Positions 14,093 through 23,042 of a stretch of DNA of 27,948 nt are shown piece after piece. The stretch is from SZUA-117 sp964630795. GTDB lineage: Bacteria > Pseudomonadota > Gammaproteobacteria > Steroidobacterales > Woeseiaceae. Numbering within the stretch: the stretch's first letter is position 1; the number at the start of each line of letters is the position of its first letter. Under the pieces are notes generated by a model that saw nothing but the letters and a program-made list of their open reading frames with translations, did not search any database and was not told the origin of the DNA. Location: the NCBI GenBank assembly GCA_964630795.1, contig CAZVWF010000033.1:1-27948 (forward strand), written 5' to 3'. Made by a program: the position numbers and the translations under genes.

Positions 14093-14469
14093 GGTGTCCT
14101 CCTGAATTCATGCAGGTAGAAGATGTGCCGACGCTAGGGAATTTCCGGCGGGAAAACAACTGCCAGTTAAGCGGCCTGTGGAAAGAATGGCGAGGCCAGG
14201 AAAACCTCGATGCAAATCGGCGAAAAAAAGTTATGTTAATCAAATACTTATTTTGCACCTGGTCCCCATAGGAATCCTACCGGCGTTACAGTAAAATGAG
14301 GGCTCGCAGCACGTTCACACTTATTGATTTCTTGCCTTTTTTCCGCGCGGGGGACGGCGCGAATGCGAGGCATCAACAGCAATCAATAAGTAAGAAGAAT
14401 AGTCAGATCTGTGACACCCGGTTAGCGGCAATAGCTTGAACAGGTATTGCTCAGGGGGCACCGATAATA
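14093..14469. other. Intergenic region between the creatininase-like gene and the DUF1592 operon
   Basis: This 377-base stretch contains the strong ribosome site of the creatininase-like gene at its left end and a long inverted repeat in its right half. AT-rich sequence at about 14222-14252 could hold a leftward promoter, but I cannot pick a convincing -35/-10 pair. An ORF of 47 codons (14296-14439) exists on the plus strand without a ribosome site, and I do not call it a gene. Confidence 0.6.
14319..14391. repeat. Long-range inverted repeat, potential structured leader of the DUF1592 operon
   Basis: ACTTATTGATT (14319-14329) and AATCAATAAGT (14381-14391) are perfect 11-base inverted copies, 51 bases apart. 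Between them, TGCC (14333-14336) can pair with GGCA, and CGCGC with GCGCG, giving a possible nested three-stem fold of about 73 nt. It lies 79 nt before the DUF1592 start. It could be an RNA leader element or two operator half-sites brought together by looping. Confidence 0.45.
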
Positions 14470-16881
14470 ATGAAGACAGGACGCACAATGGTATCCGCGA
14501 TCTTGCTTGGCCTTGGGTTAAGCAGTGCGAGCGCGGCTGCAGAAAATGAATTGACGCTGGCGGATTTCACCAACACGATTCGAACGACCTGCACGGCCTG
14601 CCACAACGACATTACGAAAGATCAGTTCGCGGGACTGAGCTTGCAGCACTATGACGTTGCCAATGCCGCGGCATTGGCGCCCACTACGGAAAAGATGATC
14701 GTCAAACTGCGCGCCGGCATGATGCCGCCTCCGGGCATGCCCAAGCCACCAGCGCCGGTTATGGAAGCATTGGTGGAGGGCCTGGAAAACCAGTTGGACC
14801 GCGCAGCCGCTGAACAACCGAATCCCGGTCACCGCAGCTTTCAACGATTGAATCAGGCAGAGTATGAGGCCGCCATCAAGGATTTGCTGGCGCTCGACAT
14901 CGACGCTTCAGATTACCTGCCTCTCGATACCAAGAGCAGTAATTTCGACAATATTGCCGACGTACAGATTCTCTCGTCGACACTACTGAATTCCTATCTG
15001 AGTGCCGCGGCAAAGATCAGTCAACTGGCTGTGGGTGACGCCAGCATAGCGCCTGCTTCACCCACCTATACAAACTCCGGTTACACGACGCAGTGGGAGC
15101 GTATTAAAGGCGCTCCGTTCGGTACGCGCGGCGGTATCAGCGTCGTGCACAACTTTCCTGCCGACGGTGAGTATGTATTCCGTATGGCATTCGAACATAC
15201 GACCACCGGTGAATACTTCGGAATGACCACGCGGGATGAACAGATCGAAATCTCCATCGACGGCGAGCGCATGGCGCTGATGGAAATGGATCAGTGGATG
15301 CACGTGTCCGATCCGAATGGCGTGAACATGAAGTCGGTGCCGATTTTCGTGACTGCCGGCCCGCATCGCGTTTCCGCGGCATTCCTGAAACAGTACGAAG
15401 GGCCGATGCAGGACATGATGGCGCCGCATGACTGGTCACTTGTGGACAGGCAGATCGGCGTCAGGGCCTACGGCATTACTGCACCGGCTCATCTTAAGGA
15501 CCTGGCGATCGACGGGCCCTACAACGCCACCGGTGTTTCATCGACACCGAGCAGAGAAAGGATTTTCAGCTGCCGCCCCACATCGCAGGATGATGAACTG
15601 TCCTGCGTCGAGGAAATCCTTTCCGGAATTGCCGAACAGGCTTACCGGGGGAAATTCGAGCCGGCCATGATGGAGGATCTGCTCGCATTCTATTTTCAGG
15701 GTGCAGAGATCGGCGGTTTCGAAAACGGTATCCGGACCGCGCTCCAGGCGATTCTTGCCAGTCCTGATTTCGTGTTTCGTCTGGAAGTAACGCCGAGTGA
15801 TGCGCAACCGGGGCAGATATTTCAGCTCACCGACCTGGACCTGGCGACACGACTTTCCTACTTCCTGTGGGGTTCGTCACCGGACGATGTACTGATCGAC
15901 CTCGCGCGAAGCGGGGAATTGTCTGACCCTGACGTCTGGGACGCTCAGGTGGAACGGATGTTGGCCGATCCGCGCGCCGAGGCGCTGGGTCCGCGATTTG
16001 CAGGTCAGTGGCTGCGCCTGGAAGACCTGGAGAAAGTAAATCCGGATCGACAGTTGTATCCCGATTTCAATCAGCAACTCGCCGACGCAATGCAGGTTGA
16101 AACAGAGATGTTCTTCAACCACCTGGTGAAGGAAGACAAATCCGCCCTCGAGTTGTTTACCGCGAATTACACGTTCGCCAATGAAGCCCTGGCGGCGCAC
16201 TACGGCATCCCCGATGTTGCCGGCGATAACTTCCGCCTGGTGCAGCACGCCGACCCCAATCGCAGGGGGGTGCTGGGTCATGGCAGTATTCTCACGTTGA
16301 CGTCCCACGCCAGCCGGACTTCACCGGTTCTGCGCGGCAAGTGGGTTATGGAAGTGTTGCTGGGGACACCCCCGCCGCCCCCGCCGCCTGGTGTGCCCGA
16401 CCTCGATGAAACCACGGATGTCCAGGAAGGCAGGTTCCTGACGACCCGGGAACGCATGGAAATGCATCGAAAGAATCCAACCTGCAATTCCTGTCATCAG
16501 TTCATTGATCCCATCGGCCTGGCGCTGGACAATTTCGATGTCACCGGCAAGTGGCGAATCCGGGAAAACGGCATGCCGCTGGATACGCTGGGCACATTTT
16601 ACAATGGCACTGATATTTCCAATCCGGGGGAATTGCAATCCGTATTGCTCAGCAGGCCGGTACCGCTCGTTCGCAACTTCGCCAGCAACATGATGGCTTA
16701 TGCACTGGGACGCCGTGTCGAGTACTACGACATGCCGACGATTCGAAAGATAGTGGCAGAGGCAGAAACCAATGATTATCGCGTGTCTTCGTTTATTAAA
16801 GGTATCGTGAACAGCGAAGCTTTCAGAATGAAACGAATTCCCGATACGGCAACGGTAGTGAGTGCCGATGCCGCCCCCTGA
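14470..16881 (+). CDS. Exported c-type haem DUF1592-family protein (DUF1587/1592/1588/1585-type)
   Basis: An 803-residue exported protein with a signal peptide ending near ASAAA. An N-terminal cytochrome-like segment has CTACH (41-45) and the following LRAGMMPPPGMPKPP, where a Met may be the second haem ligand. Then come the DUF1587-like block (FQRLNQAEYEAAIKDLLALD), a beta-rich insert around 200-330, and the DUF1592/1588 region (LATRLSYFLWGSSPD, GRFAGQWLRLEDL-like, SHASRTSPVLRGKWVMEVLLG, a seven-proline run). A second CNSCH (672-676) precedes DPIGLALDNFD and the C-terminal DUF1585 region. The architecture is common in Planctomycetes and Acidobacteria and probably transfers electrons or oxidises a substrate outside the cytoplasm; the reaction is unknown. 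ATG 14470 keeps the basic n-region, and the internal ATG at 14488 has a better ribosome site. Confidence 0.85.
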   Translation: MKTGRTMVSAILLGLGLSSASAAAENELTLADFTNTIRTTCTACHNDITKDQFAGLSLQHYDVANAAALAPTTEKMIVKLRAGMMPPPGMPKPPAPVMEALVEGLENQLDRAAAEQPNPGHRSFQRLNQAEYEAAIKDLLALDIDASDYLPLDTKSSNFDNIADVQILSSTLLNSYLSAAAKISQLAVGDASIAPASPTYTNSGYTTQWERIKGAPFGTRGGISVVHNFPADGEYVFRMAFEHTTTGEYFGMTTRDEQIEISIDGERMALMEMDQWMHVSDPNGVNMKSVPIFVTAGPHRVSAAFLKQYEGPMQDMMAPHDWSLVDRQIGVRAYGITAPAHLKDLAIDGPYNATGVSSTPSRERIFSCRPTSQDDELSCVEEILSGIAEQAYRGKFEPAMMEDLLAFYFQGAEIGGFENGIRTALQAILASPDFVFRLEVTPSDAQPGQIFQLTDLDLATRLSYFLWGSSPDDVLIDLARSGELSDPDVWDAQVERMLADPRAEALGPRFAGQWLRLEDLEKVNPDRQLYPDFNQQLADAMQVETEMFFNHLVKEDKSALELFTANYTFANEALAAHYGIPDVAGDNFRLVQHADPNRRGVLGHGSILTLTSHASRTSPVLRGKWVMEVLLGTPPPPPPPGVPDLDETTDVQEGRFLTTRERMEMHRKNPTCNSCHQFIDPIGLALDNFDVTGKWRIRENGMPLDTLGTFYNGTDISNPGELQSVLLSRPVPLVRNFASNMMAYALGRRVEYYDMPTIRKIVAEAETNDYRVSSFIKGIVNSEAFRMKRIPDTATVVSADAAP

Positions 16882-16914
16882 ATTCAACAGAGATACATCC
16901 AAGAGACAACCGCT

Positions 16915-18297
16915 ATGAAATACGTCACCGGAAAGCATCTCCACCGCCGCACATTTCTGAAGGGCATGGGCACGACGGTCGCTTTGCCGTTTCTCAACGC
17001 GATGGTACCTGCAGGCCACGCGGCTTCCCGTACCGAAAAGCTGATGAACCCGACCCGGCTCATTGCGATCGAGATGGTTCACGGCGCGGCGGGCAGTAAC
17101 GAATGGGGTGCGACACAGTTCATGTGGGCGCCTGAAAAGGCCGGTAGTGAATTCGATCTCACGCCCAGCGCCCTGTTGCCCATGGAGCCATACCGCGATT
17201 ACATGACGATTGTCAGTAATACCGATGTGGCCAATGCGGAAGCCAAGCAGCCCAGCGAGATCGGCGGCGATCACTTCCGGTCGAGTGCGGTATTCCTGAC
17301 ACAGGCGCATCCGAAACAAACCGAAGGGTCGGATGTATTAGCAGGCACATCGCTGGATCAGCTGTACGCGCATCAGTTCGGCCAGGACACGCCGATCCCG
17401 TCGATGCAGCTCTGTATCGAGAACATCAATCAGTCCGGCGGCTGCAATTACGGCTATACGTGCGTGTATACCGATTCCATCAGCTGGGCGTCTCCAACGG
17501 AGCCCCTGCCGCTGATCCGCGATCCACGCCTGGTATTCGATCAGCTGTTCGGCGCAGGTGGCAGTGCGGAAGAACGGCAGATGCGCAGGCGTACCGACAA
17601 GAGCATTCTTGACTGGATCGGCACCCGGGCCGGCAATCTCAAGAAGCAGTTAGGGCCGGAAGACCAGCGGCGAATGGATCACTACCTGACGAACGTTCGC
17701 GAAATCGAACGCCGCATTCAGCAGATAGAAAACCGCGCCAGCAACGGCGAACAAGGTGACATACCGGACGCACCGTCCGGAGTTCCGGAGTCGTTTGCGG
17801 AACACGTAGAGTTGATGTTTGACCTTCAGGCACTCGCTTTCGCCGCCGATATTACGCGCGTATTTTCGTTCAAGATGGGTCGCGATGCATCGGCGCGCGT
17901 GTTCCCGGAGTCGGGCACCGACAAACCGTTCCATCCGTGCTCCCATCATGGTGGCAGCGAAGAAGGCGTCACGGATTTTTACAAGATCAACAAGTACCAC
18001 GTCAGCATGGTGCCTTACCTGCTTGAGAAGCTGGAGTCCACGATGGAAGGCGACACGCACCTGCTGGACAAGAGCATGGTGATCTATGGTTCGCCGATGG
18101 GGGACAGCAATCTGCATAATCACAAGCGCTGCCCGTTGTTTGTTGCTGGCGGGGCAAACGGGTCGTTGCCGGGTAATCTGCATATCAAAGCGCCCGACGG
18201 CACGCCAATGGCCAATGCAATGCTGAGTCTCCTGCATAAACTGGGCCTGGAAGACCTGGAAAGCTTTGGCGACAGCACCGGCACGTTGTTGAGTTAA
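16915..18297 (+). CDS. Tat-exported DUF1552 family protein
   Basis: A 460-residue protein starting with a twin-arginine signal (HRRTFLKG at 10-17, then a hydrophobic stretch to about AGHA). This implies export of a folded, possibly metal-bound protein. The body matches DUF1552: RLIAIEMVHGAAGSNEWG, SNTDVANAEAKQ, GGDHFRSSAVFLTQAHP, KMGRDASARVFPESG and FHPCSHHGG near 340. The many His, Asp and Cys residues in these blocks could form a metal site. DUF1552 is thought to resemble DUF1501 and the alkaline phosphatase/sulfatase fold, but I cannot show this here. It follows the DUF1592 gene by 33 nt, with AAGAG (16901-16905) as a modest ribosome site. The pairing suggests that the two act on the same extracytoplasmic substrate. 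Confidence 0.87.
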   Translation: MKYVTGKHLHRRTFLKGMGTTVALPFLNAMVPAGHAASRTEKLMNPTRLIAIEMVHGAAGSNEWGATQFMWAPEKAGSEFDLTPSALLPMEPYRDYMTIVSNTDVANAEAKQPSEIGGDHFRSSAVFLTQAHPKQTEGSDVLAGTSLDQLYAHQFGQDTPIPSMQLCIENINQSGGCNYGYTCVYTDSISWASPTEPLPLIRDPRLVFDQLFGAGGSAEERQMRRRTDKSILDWIGTRAGNLKKQLGPEDQRRMDHYLTNVREIERRIQQIENRASNGEQGDIPDAPSGVPESFAEHVELMFDLQALAFAADITRVFSFKMGRDASARVFPESGTDKPFHPCSHHGGSEEGVTDFYKINKYHVSMVPYLLEKLESTMEGDTHLLDKSMVIYGSPMGDSNLHNHKRCPLFVAGGANGSLPGNLHIKAPDGTPMANAMLSLLHKLGLEDLESFGDSTGTLLS

Positions 18298-18323
18298 TCA
18301 CGCTTCCAGGGATCGACTGTTTC

Positions 18324-20168
18324 ATGCGCTACCTCACCCAACAACTGGCGGTCATCCTGATCCTGCTGTTTGTGCCACTGAAATCGGCATTGGCCGATTC
18401 ACTGGTGGCTGATGCTGCGATGATGGACGACGCTGGCCGTGTGACCGAACTTCTGCGCCAGGGTGAAGACGTCAACAGTGCGCATGGCGACGGAATGACG
18501 GCCATTCACTGGGCGGCGGAGAATGGCAACGGGGTCATCGCAAATCTGCTTGTCGCTGCCGGCGCCAACCTCAATTCAGTCACGCGTATGGGCGGATACA
18601 CAGCCCTGCACCTGGCCAGCAGGAATGGCGCATCTGATGTCGTCAGCGCCCTGCTGGCTGCCGGAAGCGACGTGATGGCTGGAACCACTACCGGTGAAGT
18701 CACGCCGTTACATTTTGCTGCTGCTTCCGGCGATGTGGGGATTATCAATCAGTTGGTTGAGGCCGGCGCCGAGGTCAATGCAACGGAATCCGTATGGAAC
18801 CAGACGCCATTGATGTTCGCCGCCGGCAGCAATCGACTTGGTGCAGTCAGTGCCCTGGTCGAGCATGGTGCGGATCTGCAGGCGAGCAGCAAAGTCATTG
18901 ACCTCGTGGCTCGACATGCAGAAGACCTGGAAGCCAAGAAACGCCGGGATGAGGTGCTCAATACGTTTCGCGAGGAGAGTGGTTCCGAGGCGGGAACGTG
19001 GGCGCCTGATCCGGGTGAAGTGACCGCAGCAGTAGTCGCTGCCAGAGAATACATTGCGCAGCGAGAAGTGGATGTCGACGTCGTCGAGAAGGATAGAAGG
19101 AACAGGCGCACGCTCAATTACACCAGGCTGGTCAGTACCCAGGGTGGGCTGACCCCCCTGCTGCTGGCGACCCGGGAAGGATTTGCAGAGGTGTCGAACG
19201 TCTTGCTCGACGCGGGAGCGGATGTCAACACGGCAGGGGCCGGTAACATGACCAGTCCTGTTCTGATGGCAATCATTAACGGACACTTTGATCTTGCGCT
19301 GACTTTGCTGGAGAGCGGTGCCGATCCAACGCTGGCCAGTAGTGCCGGCACCACACCACTTTATGCAGTGATCAATACGCAGTGGGCGCCCAAAGCCCGC
19401 TTTCCTCAGCGGCAGGAATACCTGCAGCAGCAGATGACCTACCTGGAACTGATGAAGGTTCTGCTGGATGCTGGCGTCGATCCCAATGCACGGCTGAACA
19501 AACACCTGTGGTTTATGGAGTACACGAACTCCTACCTTGATATTGATACCAACGGTGCAACCCCGTTCTGGCGCGCTGCGCATGCGCTCGATGTCGAAGC
19601 AATGAAATTACTGGTCGAATATGGTGCGGATCCGAACATCGCCACGATCAAGCCGACGGACAGGTCCGGCGTGAGCGGGTTCCAGACCAGGCCGTGTGAA
19701 CCATTTTTCCACTTTACCTTGCACTGCTATGTCACCGACTTTGTCGATTGGTTCTATGGCGACCCTTCGGGCCTGGCACCGGTGAAGGAGGGCGGGTCGG
19801 GCGTTTACCCGATCCACGCGGCGACGGGGCATGGCTACGGCGTTAATTTTGCCGCAAACTCTCATCGCTTCGTTCCGGATGCCTGGCTGCCAGCGGTCAA
19901 GTACCTGGTGGAAGAGCATGGCGCCGATGTGAATCAGCGCGATTACAATGCCACAACGCCATTGCATAACGCCGCATCCCGGGGAGACAACGAGGTCATT
20001 CTCTATCTCGTCGAAAAAGGTGCGGACGTAAGAGCCATTAACCGCAAGGGACAAACCACGGCAGATATGGCCAACGGTCCTTTTCAGCGCACGCAGCCTT
20101 ACTTTGACACGATCGAACTGCTGGAGAGCCTGGGGTCGATCAACAACGACAACTGTGTTTCCTGCTAA
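18324..20168 (+). CDS. Exported ankyrin-repeat protein
   Basis: A 614-residue protein with a Sec signal peptide (about 24 residues, ending SALA) and roughly ten ankyrin repeats. Clear examples are GMTAIHWAAENGNG, GYTALHLASRNGA, EVTPLHFAAASGD, NQTPLMFAAGSN, GLTPLLLATREGF, GATPFWRAAHALD, GVYPIHAATGHG and ATTPLHNAASRGD. A non-repeat insert of about 90 residues (about 195-285), rich in charged residues and with a KKRRDEV patch, separates the fourth and fifth repeats. A second insert near 445-490 contains two Cys. The last four residues are CVSC, an odd exposed CxxC. Ankyrin repeats bind proteins, so this is probably the scaffold or partner of the two preceding gene products. It starts 26 nt after the DUF1552 stop. 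Confidence 0.9.
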   Translation: MRYLTQQLAVILILLFVPLKSALADSLVADAAMMDDAGRVTELLRQGEDVNSAHGDGMTAIHWAAENGNGVIANLLVAAGANLNSVTRMGGYTALHLASRNGASDVVSALLAAGSDVMAGTTTGEVTPLHFAAASGDVGIINQLVEAGAEVNATESVWNQTPLMFAAGSNRLGAVSALVEHGADLQASSKVIDLVARHAEDLEAKKRRDEVLNTFREESGSEAGTWAPDPGEVTAAVVAAREYIAQREVDVDVVEKDRRNRRTLNYTRLVSTQGGLTPLLLATREGFAEVSNVLLDAGADVNTAGAGNMTSPVLMAIINGHFDLALTLLESGADPTLASSAGTTPLYAVINTQWAPKARFPQRQEYLQQQMTYLELMKVLLDAGVDPNARLNKHLWFMEYTNSYLDIDTNGATPFWRAAHALDVEAMKLLVEYGADPNIATIKPTDRSGVSGFQTRPCEPFFHFTLHCYVTDFVDWFYGDPSGLAPVKEGGSGVYPIHAATGHGYGVNFAANSHRFVPDAWLPAVKYLVEEHGADVNQRDYNATTPLHNAASRGDNEVILYLVEKGADVRAINRKGQTTADMANGPFQRTQPYFDTIELLESLGSINNDNCVSC

Positions 20169-20312
20169 TCGAGCCGACTGATTGTCGTATTACTGTATCG
20201 CGTATCCATGGCCTGATGAATTCGCGGTACACCTGTCCGAAGGGCCGGTGCCTGCCACAGTTCCGGCGGTGCCGCGAAGACGGTGCTGGCGGTATCGTGC
20301 TAAATTCGCCGC

Positions 20313-21731
20313 GTGACTATATCCATACCTGATTTTTCCGGAACCCGTGTCGTTGTCGTCGGGGACGTGATGCTCGATCGATACCTGTTCGGTAGCACCA
20401 GCCGCATATCGCCCGAGGCGCCTGTTCCCGTCGTGCGCGTTCAGCAGAATGAGGATCGTGCCGGTGGCGCCGCCAATGTTGCGGCCAACCTGGCGCGTCT
20501 CGGCGTTTCGACCGCATTGCTCGGAATCGTTGGAAACGACGACGAGGCTGGAGCTCTGCGGACAGCCGTCGAGAAAGACGGAATCGACTGCGAACTGACG
20601 GTTGTCGATGACTGGCCCACGATCATGAAAATGCGCGTCCAGAGTCGGGGGCAGCAACTTATTCGCGTCGATCGCGAGGAACCGGTACCGGGCGGTACCG
20701 ACGCGCTGACCCGTTGCCTCGAATCGAAACTGGACAATGCGGATGCCGTTGTACTGTCGGATTACGGTAAAGGGAGTCTTGCCGAGGTTTCGGCCATGAT
20801 TGCGGCCTGCAAAAAGAAGCGCGTGCCGGTCTTTGTCGATCCGAAGGGCGCTGACTTTGGCAAATATGCAGGCGCCACGGCGGTCACACCGAACCAGGCC
20901 GAGTTCGATGCAGTTGCAGGGCAGCCCGATGATGACGATGACATGGTCAGGTGTGGCCGTTCGCTCGTGGCCGACCTGGGTCTCGATGCGCTGCTCGTTA
21001 CCCGCAGTGAAAAAGGCATGGTCTTGCTGGACGGCGATGGAGAGCCTGTTTTTCTCGGGGCCAGGGCACGCGAAGTGTTCGACGTTACTGGTGCCGGCGA
21101 CACGGTCATTGCAGTTCTCGCGGCTGCTGTCGCAGCGGGTGCGTCGATGAATTCTGCGGCGGCGCTGGCCAATCTCGCCGCGGGACTGGTTGTCGGCAAG
21201 ATCGGTGTGGCAACTGTCACGCCGTCCGAGCTAGGGGTGGCGTTGCATCGCCGGGGTCAGGGCGGACGCGGCCTGGTCTCCGCAGAAGAACTGCAGCCCC
21301 TGGTAGCTGAAGCCAGGGACCGGGGCGAGCGCGTCATCATGACCAATGGATGCTTCGATGTGTTGCATGCCGGCCATGTGGCCTATCTCGAAGAGGCCAA
21401 GAGCCTCGGGGATCGTCTGATCGTAGCGATCAATGATGATGATTCTGTTCGTCGGCTCAAGGGCGAGGCACGACCGATTAATCAACTCGAGGACCGCATG
21501 CTTGTGCTCGCGGGCCTTGCAGCCGTCGACTGGGTTGTACCTTTCTCCGAGGACACGCCTGAGCGGCTCATCGCGGACAGCCTGCCAGATGTGCTCGTCA
21601 AAGGCGGGGACTATAAGGCGGAAGAAATTGCCGGTGCGAAAGATGTGCTCGGCAATGGTGGCGAAGTCCGGATCCTGGCCTTTCGCGAGGGACAGTCGTC
21701 CAGCAGGATCATCGAGCAGCTTGGCAAGTAG
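20313..21731 (+). CDS. hldE: Bifunctional D-glycero-beta-D-manno-heptose-7-phosphate kinase / heptose-1-phosphate adenylyltransferase
   Basis: A 472-residue cytoplasmic enzyme making ADP-heptose for the LPS inner core. The N-terminal ribokinase-like domain has VVVGDVMLDRY, GGAANVA (51-57) and DVTGAGDT (257-264, base Asp262). The C-terminal nucleotidyltransferase domain starts near 338 with MTNGCFDVLHAGH (343-355), including the HxGH motif. Both domains are complete, so this is a fused enzyme rather than separate HldA and HldC. The start is GTG at 20313, matching the E. coli N-terminus. No Shine-Dalgarno sequence precedes it, so translation may be leaderless or depend on weak initiation. waaA follows after 36 nt in the same direction, placing heptose and Kdo steps of the LPS core together. 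Confidence 0.95.
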   Translation: MTISIPDFSGTRVVVVGDVMLDRYLFGSTSRISPEAPVPVVRVQQNEDRAGGAANVAANLARLGVSTALLGIVGNDDEAGALRTAVEKDGIDCELTVVDDWPTIMKMRVQSRGQQLIRVDREEPVPGGTDALTRCLESKLDNADAVVLSDYGKGSLAEVSAMIAACKKKRVPVFVDPKGADFGKYAGATAVTPNQAEFDAVAGQPDDDDDMVRCGRSLVADLGLDALLVTRSEKGMVLLDGDGEPVFLGARAREVFDVTGAGDTVIAVLAAAVAAGASMNSAAALANLAAGLVVGKIGVATVTPSELGVALHRRGQGGRGLVSAEELQPLVAEARDRGERVIMTNGCFDVLHAGHVAYLEEAKSLGDRLIVAINDDDSVRRLKGEARPINQLEDRMLVLAGLAAVDWVVPFSEDTPERLIADSLPDVLVKGGDYKAEEIAGAKDVLGNGGEVRILAFREGQSSSRIIEQLGK

Positions 21732-21767
21732 CGTGACCTGCGCAGTCTCCATGGCCGGATTGCTGTC

Positions 21768-23042
21768 ATGAGGCTGGCTTACCGGCTCCTGACCTATATT
21801 CTGCTACCGGTCTATGCCGGGTACTGGTTCTTCCGCAGTATCGTCAATCGCTCCTACTGGGATCGATTCGGGCAGCGATTGGGACGGGACTACCCGTGCC
21901 TGCCGGCTGGCTGCATCTGGGTGCATGCGGTTTCTGTCGGTGAAGTGCAGGCTGCGGTGCCATTGATCCGGGCCTTGTCCGGCATGTTTCCGAATCGACC
22001 CATACTCGTAACGACGGTCACGCCGACTGGCGCCGAGCGGGTGCGTCTTCTGTTCGGGGATACCGTTGAGCATTGCTACATCCCCTTCGAAACGCCCAAC
22101 GCGGTGACCCACTTCTTTGATTCCGTGAATCCGCAGATCGCGCTGGTCATGGAGACTGAAATCTGGCCCAACCTGTATCACGAATGTGGCGAGCGCGAGA
22201 TTCCATTGGTCCTGGTCAGCGCCAGGATTTCACCGAAGTCGATGGGCACCTATCAGAAGTTCCTGCCGCTCTTCCGCGAAACTCTGTCGCATGGCATCGT
22301 CATTGCCGCGCAATCCGGGAAAGATGCCGATCGATTTCGGTCGCTGGGTGCCGCTGAAGAGCGAACCTGGGTCACCGGTAACATCAAGTTCGATATCGAG
22401 TTGCCGGAAGATCTCGAGATTCGCGGGCAGGAACTCCGTCGTGACAATTTCGGGGACCGCCCGGTCTGGGTCGCAGCCAGCACGCACGATCGCGAAGAAG
22501 AACAGGTCCTGCACGCCCATTCGATCGTGCGCCAGCGCTTTCCGGATGCATTGCTTGTTCTGATACCGCGACACCCGGAGCGTTTTCCATCCGTGCGGGG
22601 CATGTTGCGCCGGTCGGGCCGTCGCTTTATCTCGCGAACTGAGGGCTTGCCCTGTACGGACGATGTCGAGGTCTTCCTGGGCGATACGATGGGCGAGGTG
22701 CCGCTCTTCTACGCGGCCGCAAACGTTGCGTTCGTCGGTGGCACCCTGATCCCGGTCGGTGGACACAATCTGCTTGAGCCGGCGGCGCTCGGGAAACCCA
22801 TCGTCACCGGTCCACACCTTTTCAATACGCAGGACATCGCCAACATGTTCGAGGAGCTCGGCGCGTCAATTACGGTAAATAATGCGGGTCAGCTTGGTGA
22901 GGCCGTTGCGGATCTACTTGCCAATCCCGAGACCGCGATAGACATCGGCAATCGCGGTCTAGAAATTTTGCAACTCAACAGGGGGTCGCTGGACCGGCTC
23001 CTGACCTTGCTGGAGCCGCTCGTCAACAAGCCTATGGACTAG
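21768..23042 (+). CDS. waaA: 3-deoxy-D-manno-octulosonic acid (Kdo) transferase
   Basis: A 424-residue GT-B glycosyltransferase that adds Kdo to the lipid A precursor at the inner membrane. The N-terminal hydrophobic helix (about 8-24, TYILLPVYAGYWFF) anchors it. VHAVSVGEV (52-60) contains the conserved general base Glu59. METEIWPN, VSARIS, and the C-terminal FVGGTLIPVGGHNLLEPAALGKP are signature blocks, the last binding CMP-Kdo. Whether it adds one or two Kdo residues cannot be told from sequence. It is downstream of hldE and convergent with tolC, overlapping the tolC stop by 11 nt. Confidence 0.95.
   Translation: MRLAYRLLTYILLPVYAGYWFFRSIVNRSYWDRFGQRLGRDYPCLPAGCIWVHAVSVGEVQAAVPLIRALSGMFPNRPILVTTVTPTGAERVRLLFGDTVEHCYIPFETPNAVTHFFDSVNPQIALVMETEIWPNLYHECGEREIPLVLVSARISPKSMGTYQKFLPLFRETLSHGIVIAAQSGKDADRFRSLGAAEERTWVTGNIKFDIELPEDLEIRGQELRRDNFGDRPVWVAASTHDREEEQVLHAHSIVRQRFPDALLVLIPRHPERFPSVRGMLRRSGRRFISRTEGLPCTDDVEVFLGDTMGEVPLFYAAANVAFVGGTLIPVGGHNLLEPAALGKPIVTGPHLFNTQDIANMFEELGASITVNNAGQLGEAVADLLANPETAIDIGNRGLEILQLNRGSLDRLLTLLEPLVNKPMD

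Noticed and set aside
14296..14439. 47-codon plus-strand ORF upstream of the DUF1592 gene
   Set aside because: It has no ribosome site and an unremarkable, low-complexity product, and it overlaps the inverted repeat, which explains the sequence better.
16321..17319. 332-codon minus-strand ORF opposite the DUF1592/DUF1552 junction
   Set aside because: It spans two real genes and their spacer and contains no recognisable domain or ribosome site.
18708..19583. 291-codon minus-strand ORF opposite the ankyrin gene
   Set aside because: The plus strand has clear repeated ankyrin motifs; the antisense frame shows no family feature.
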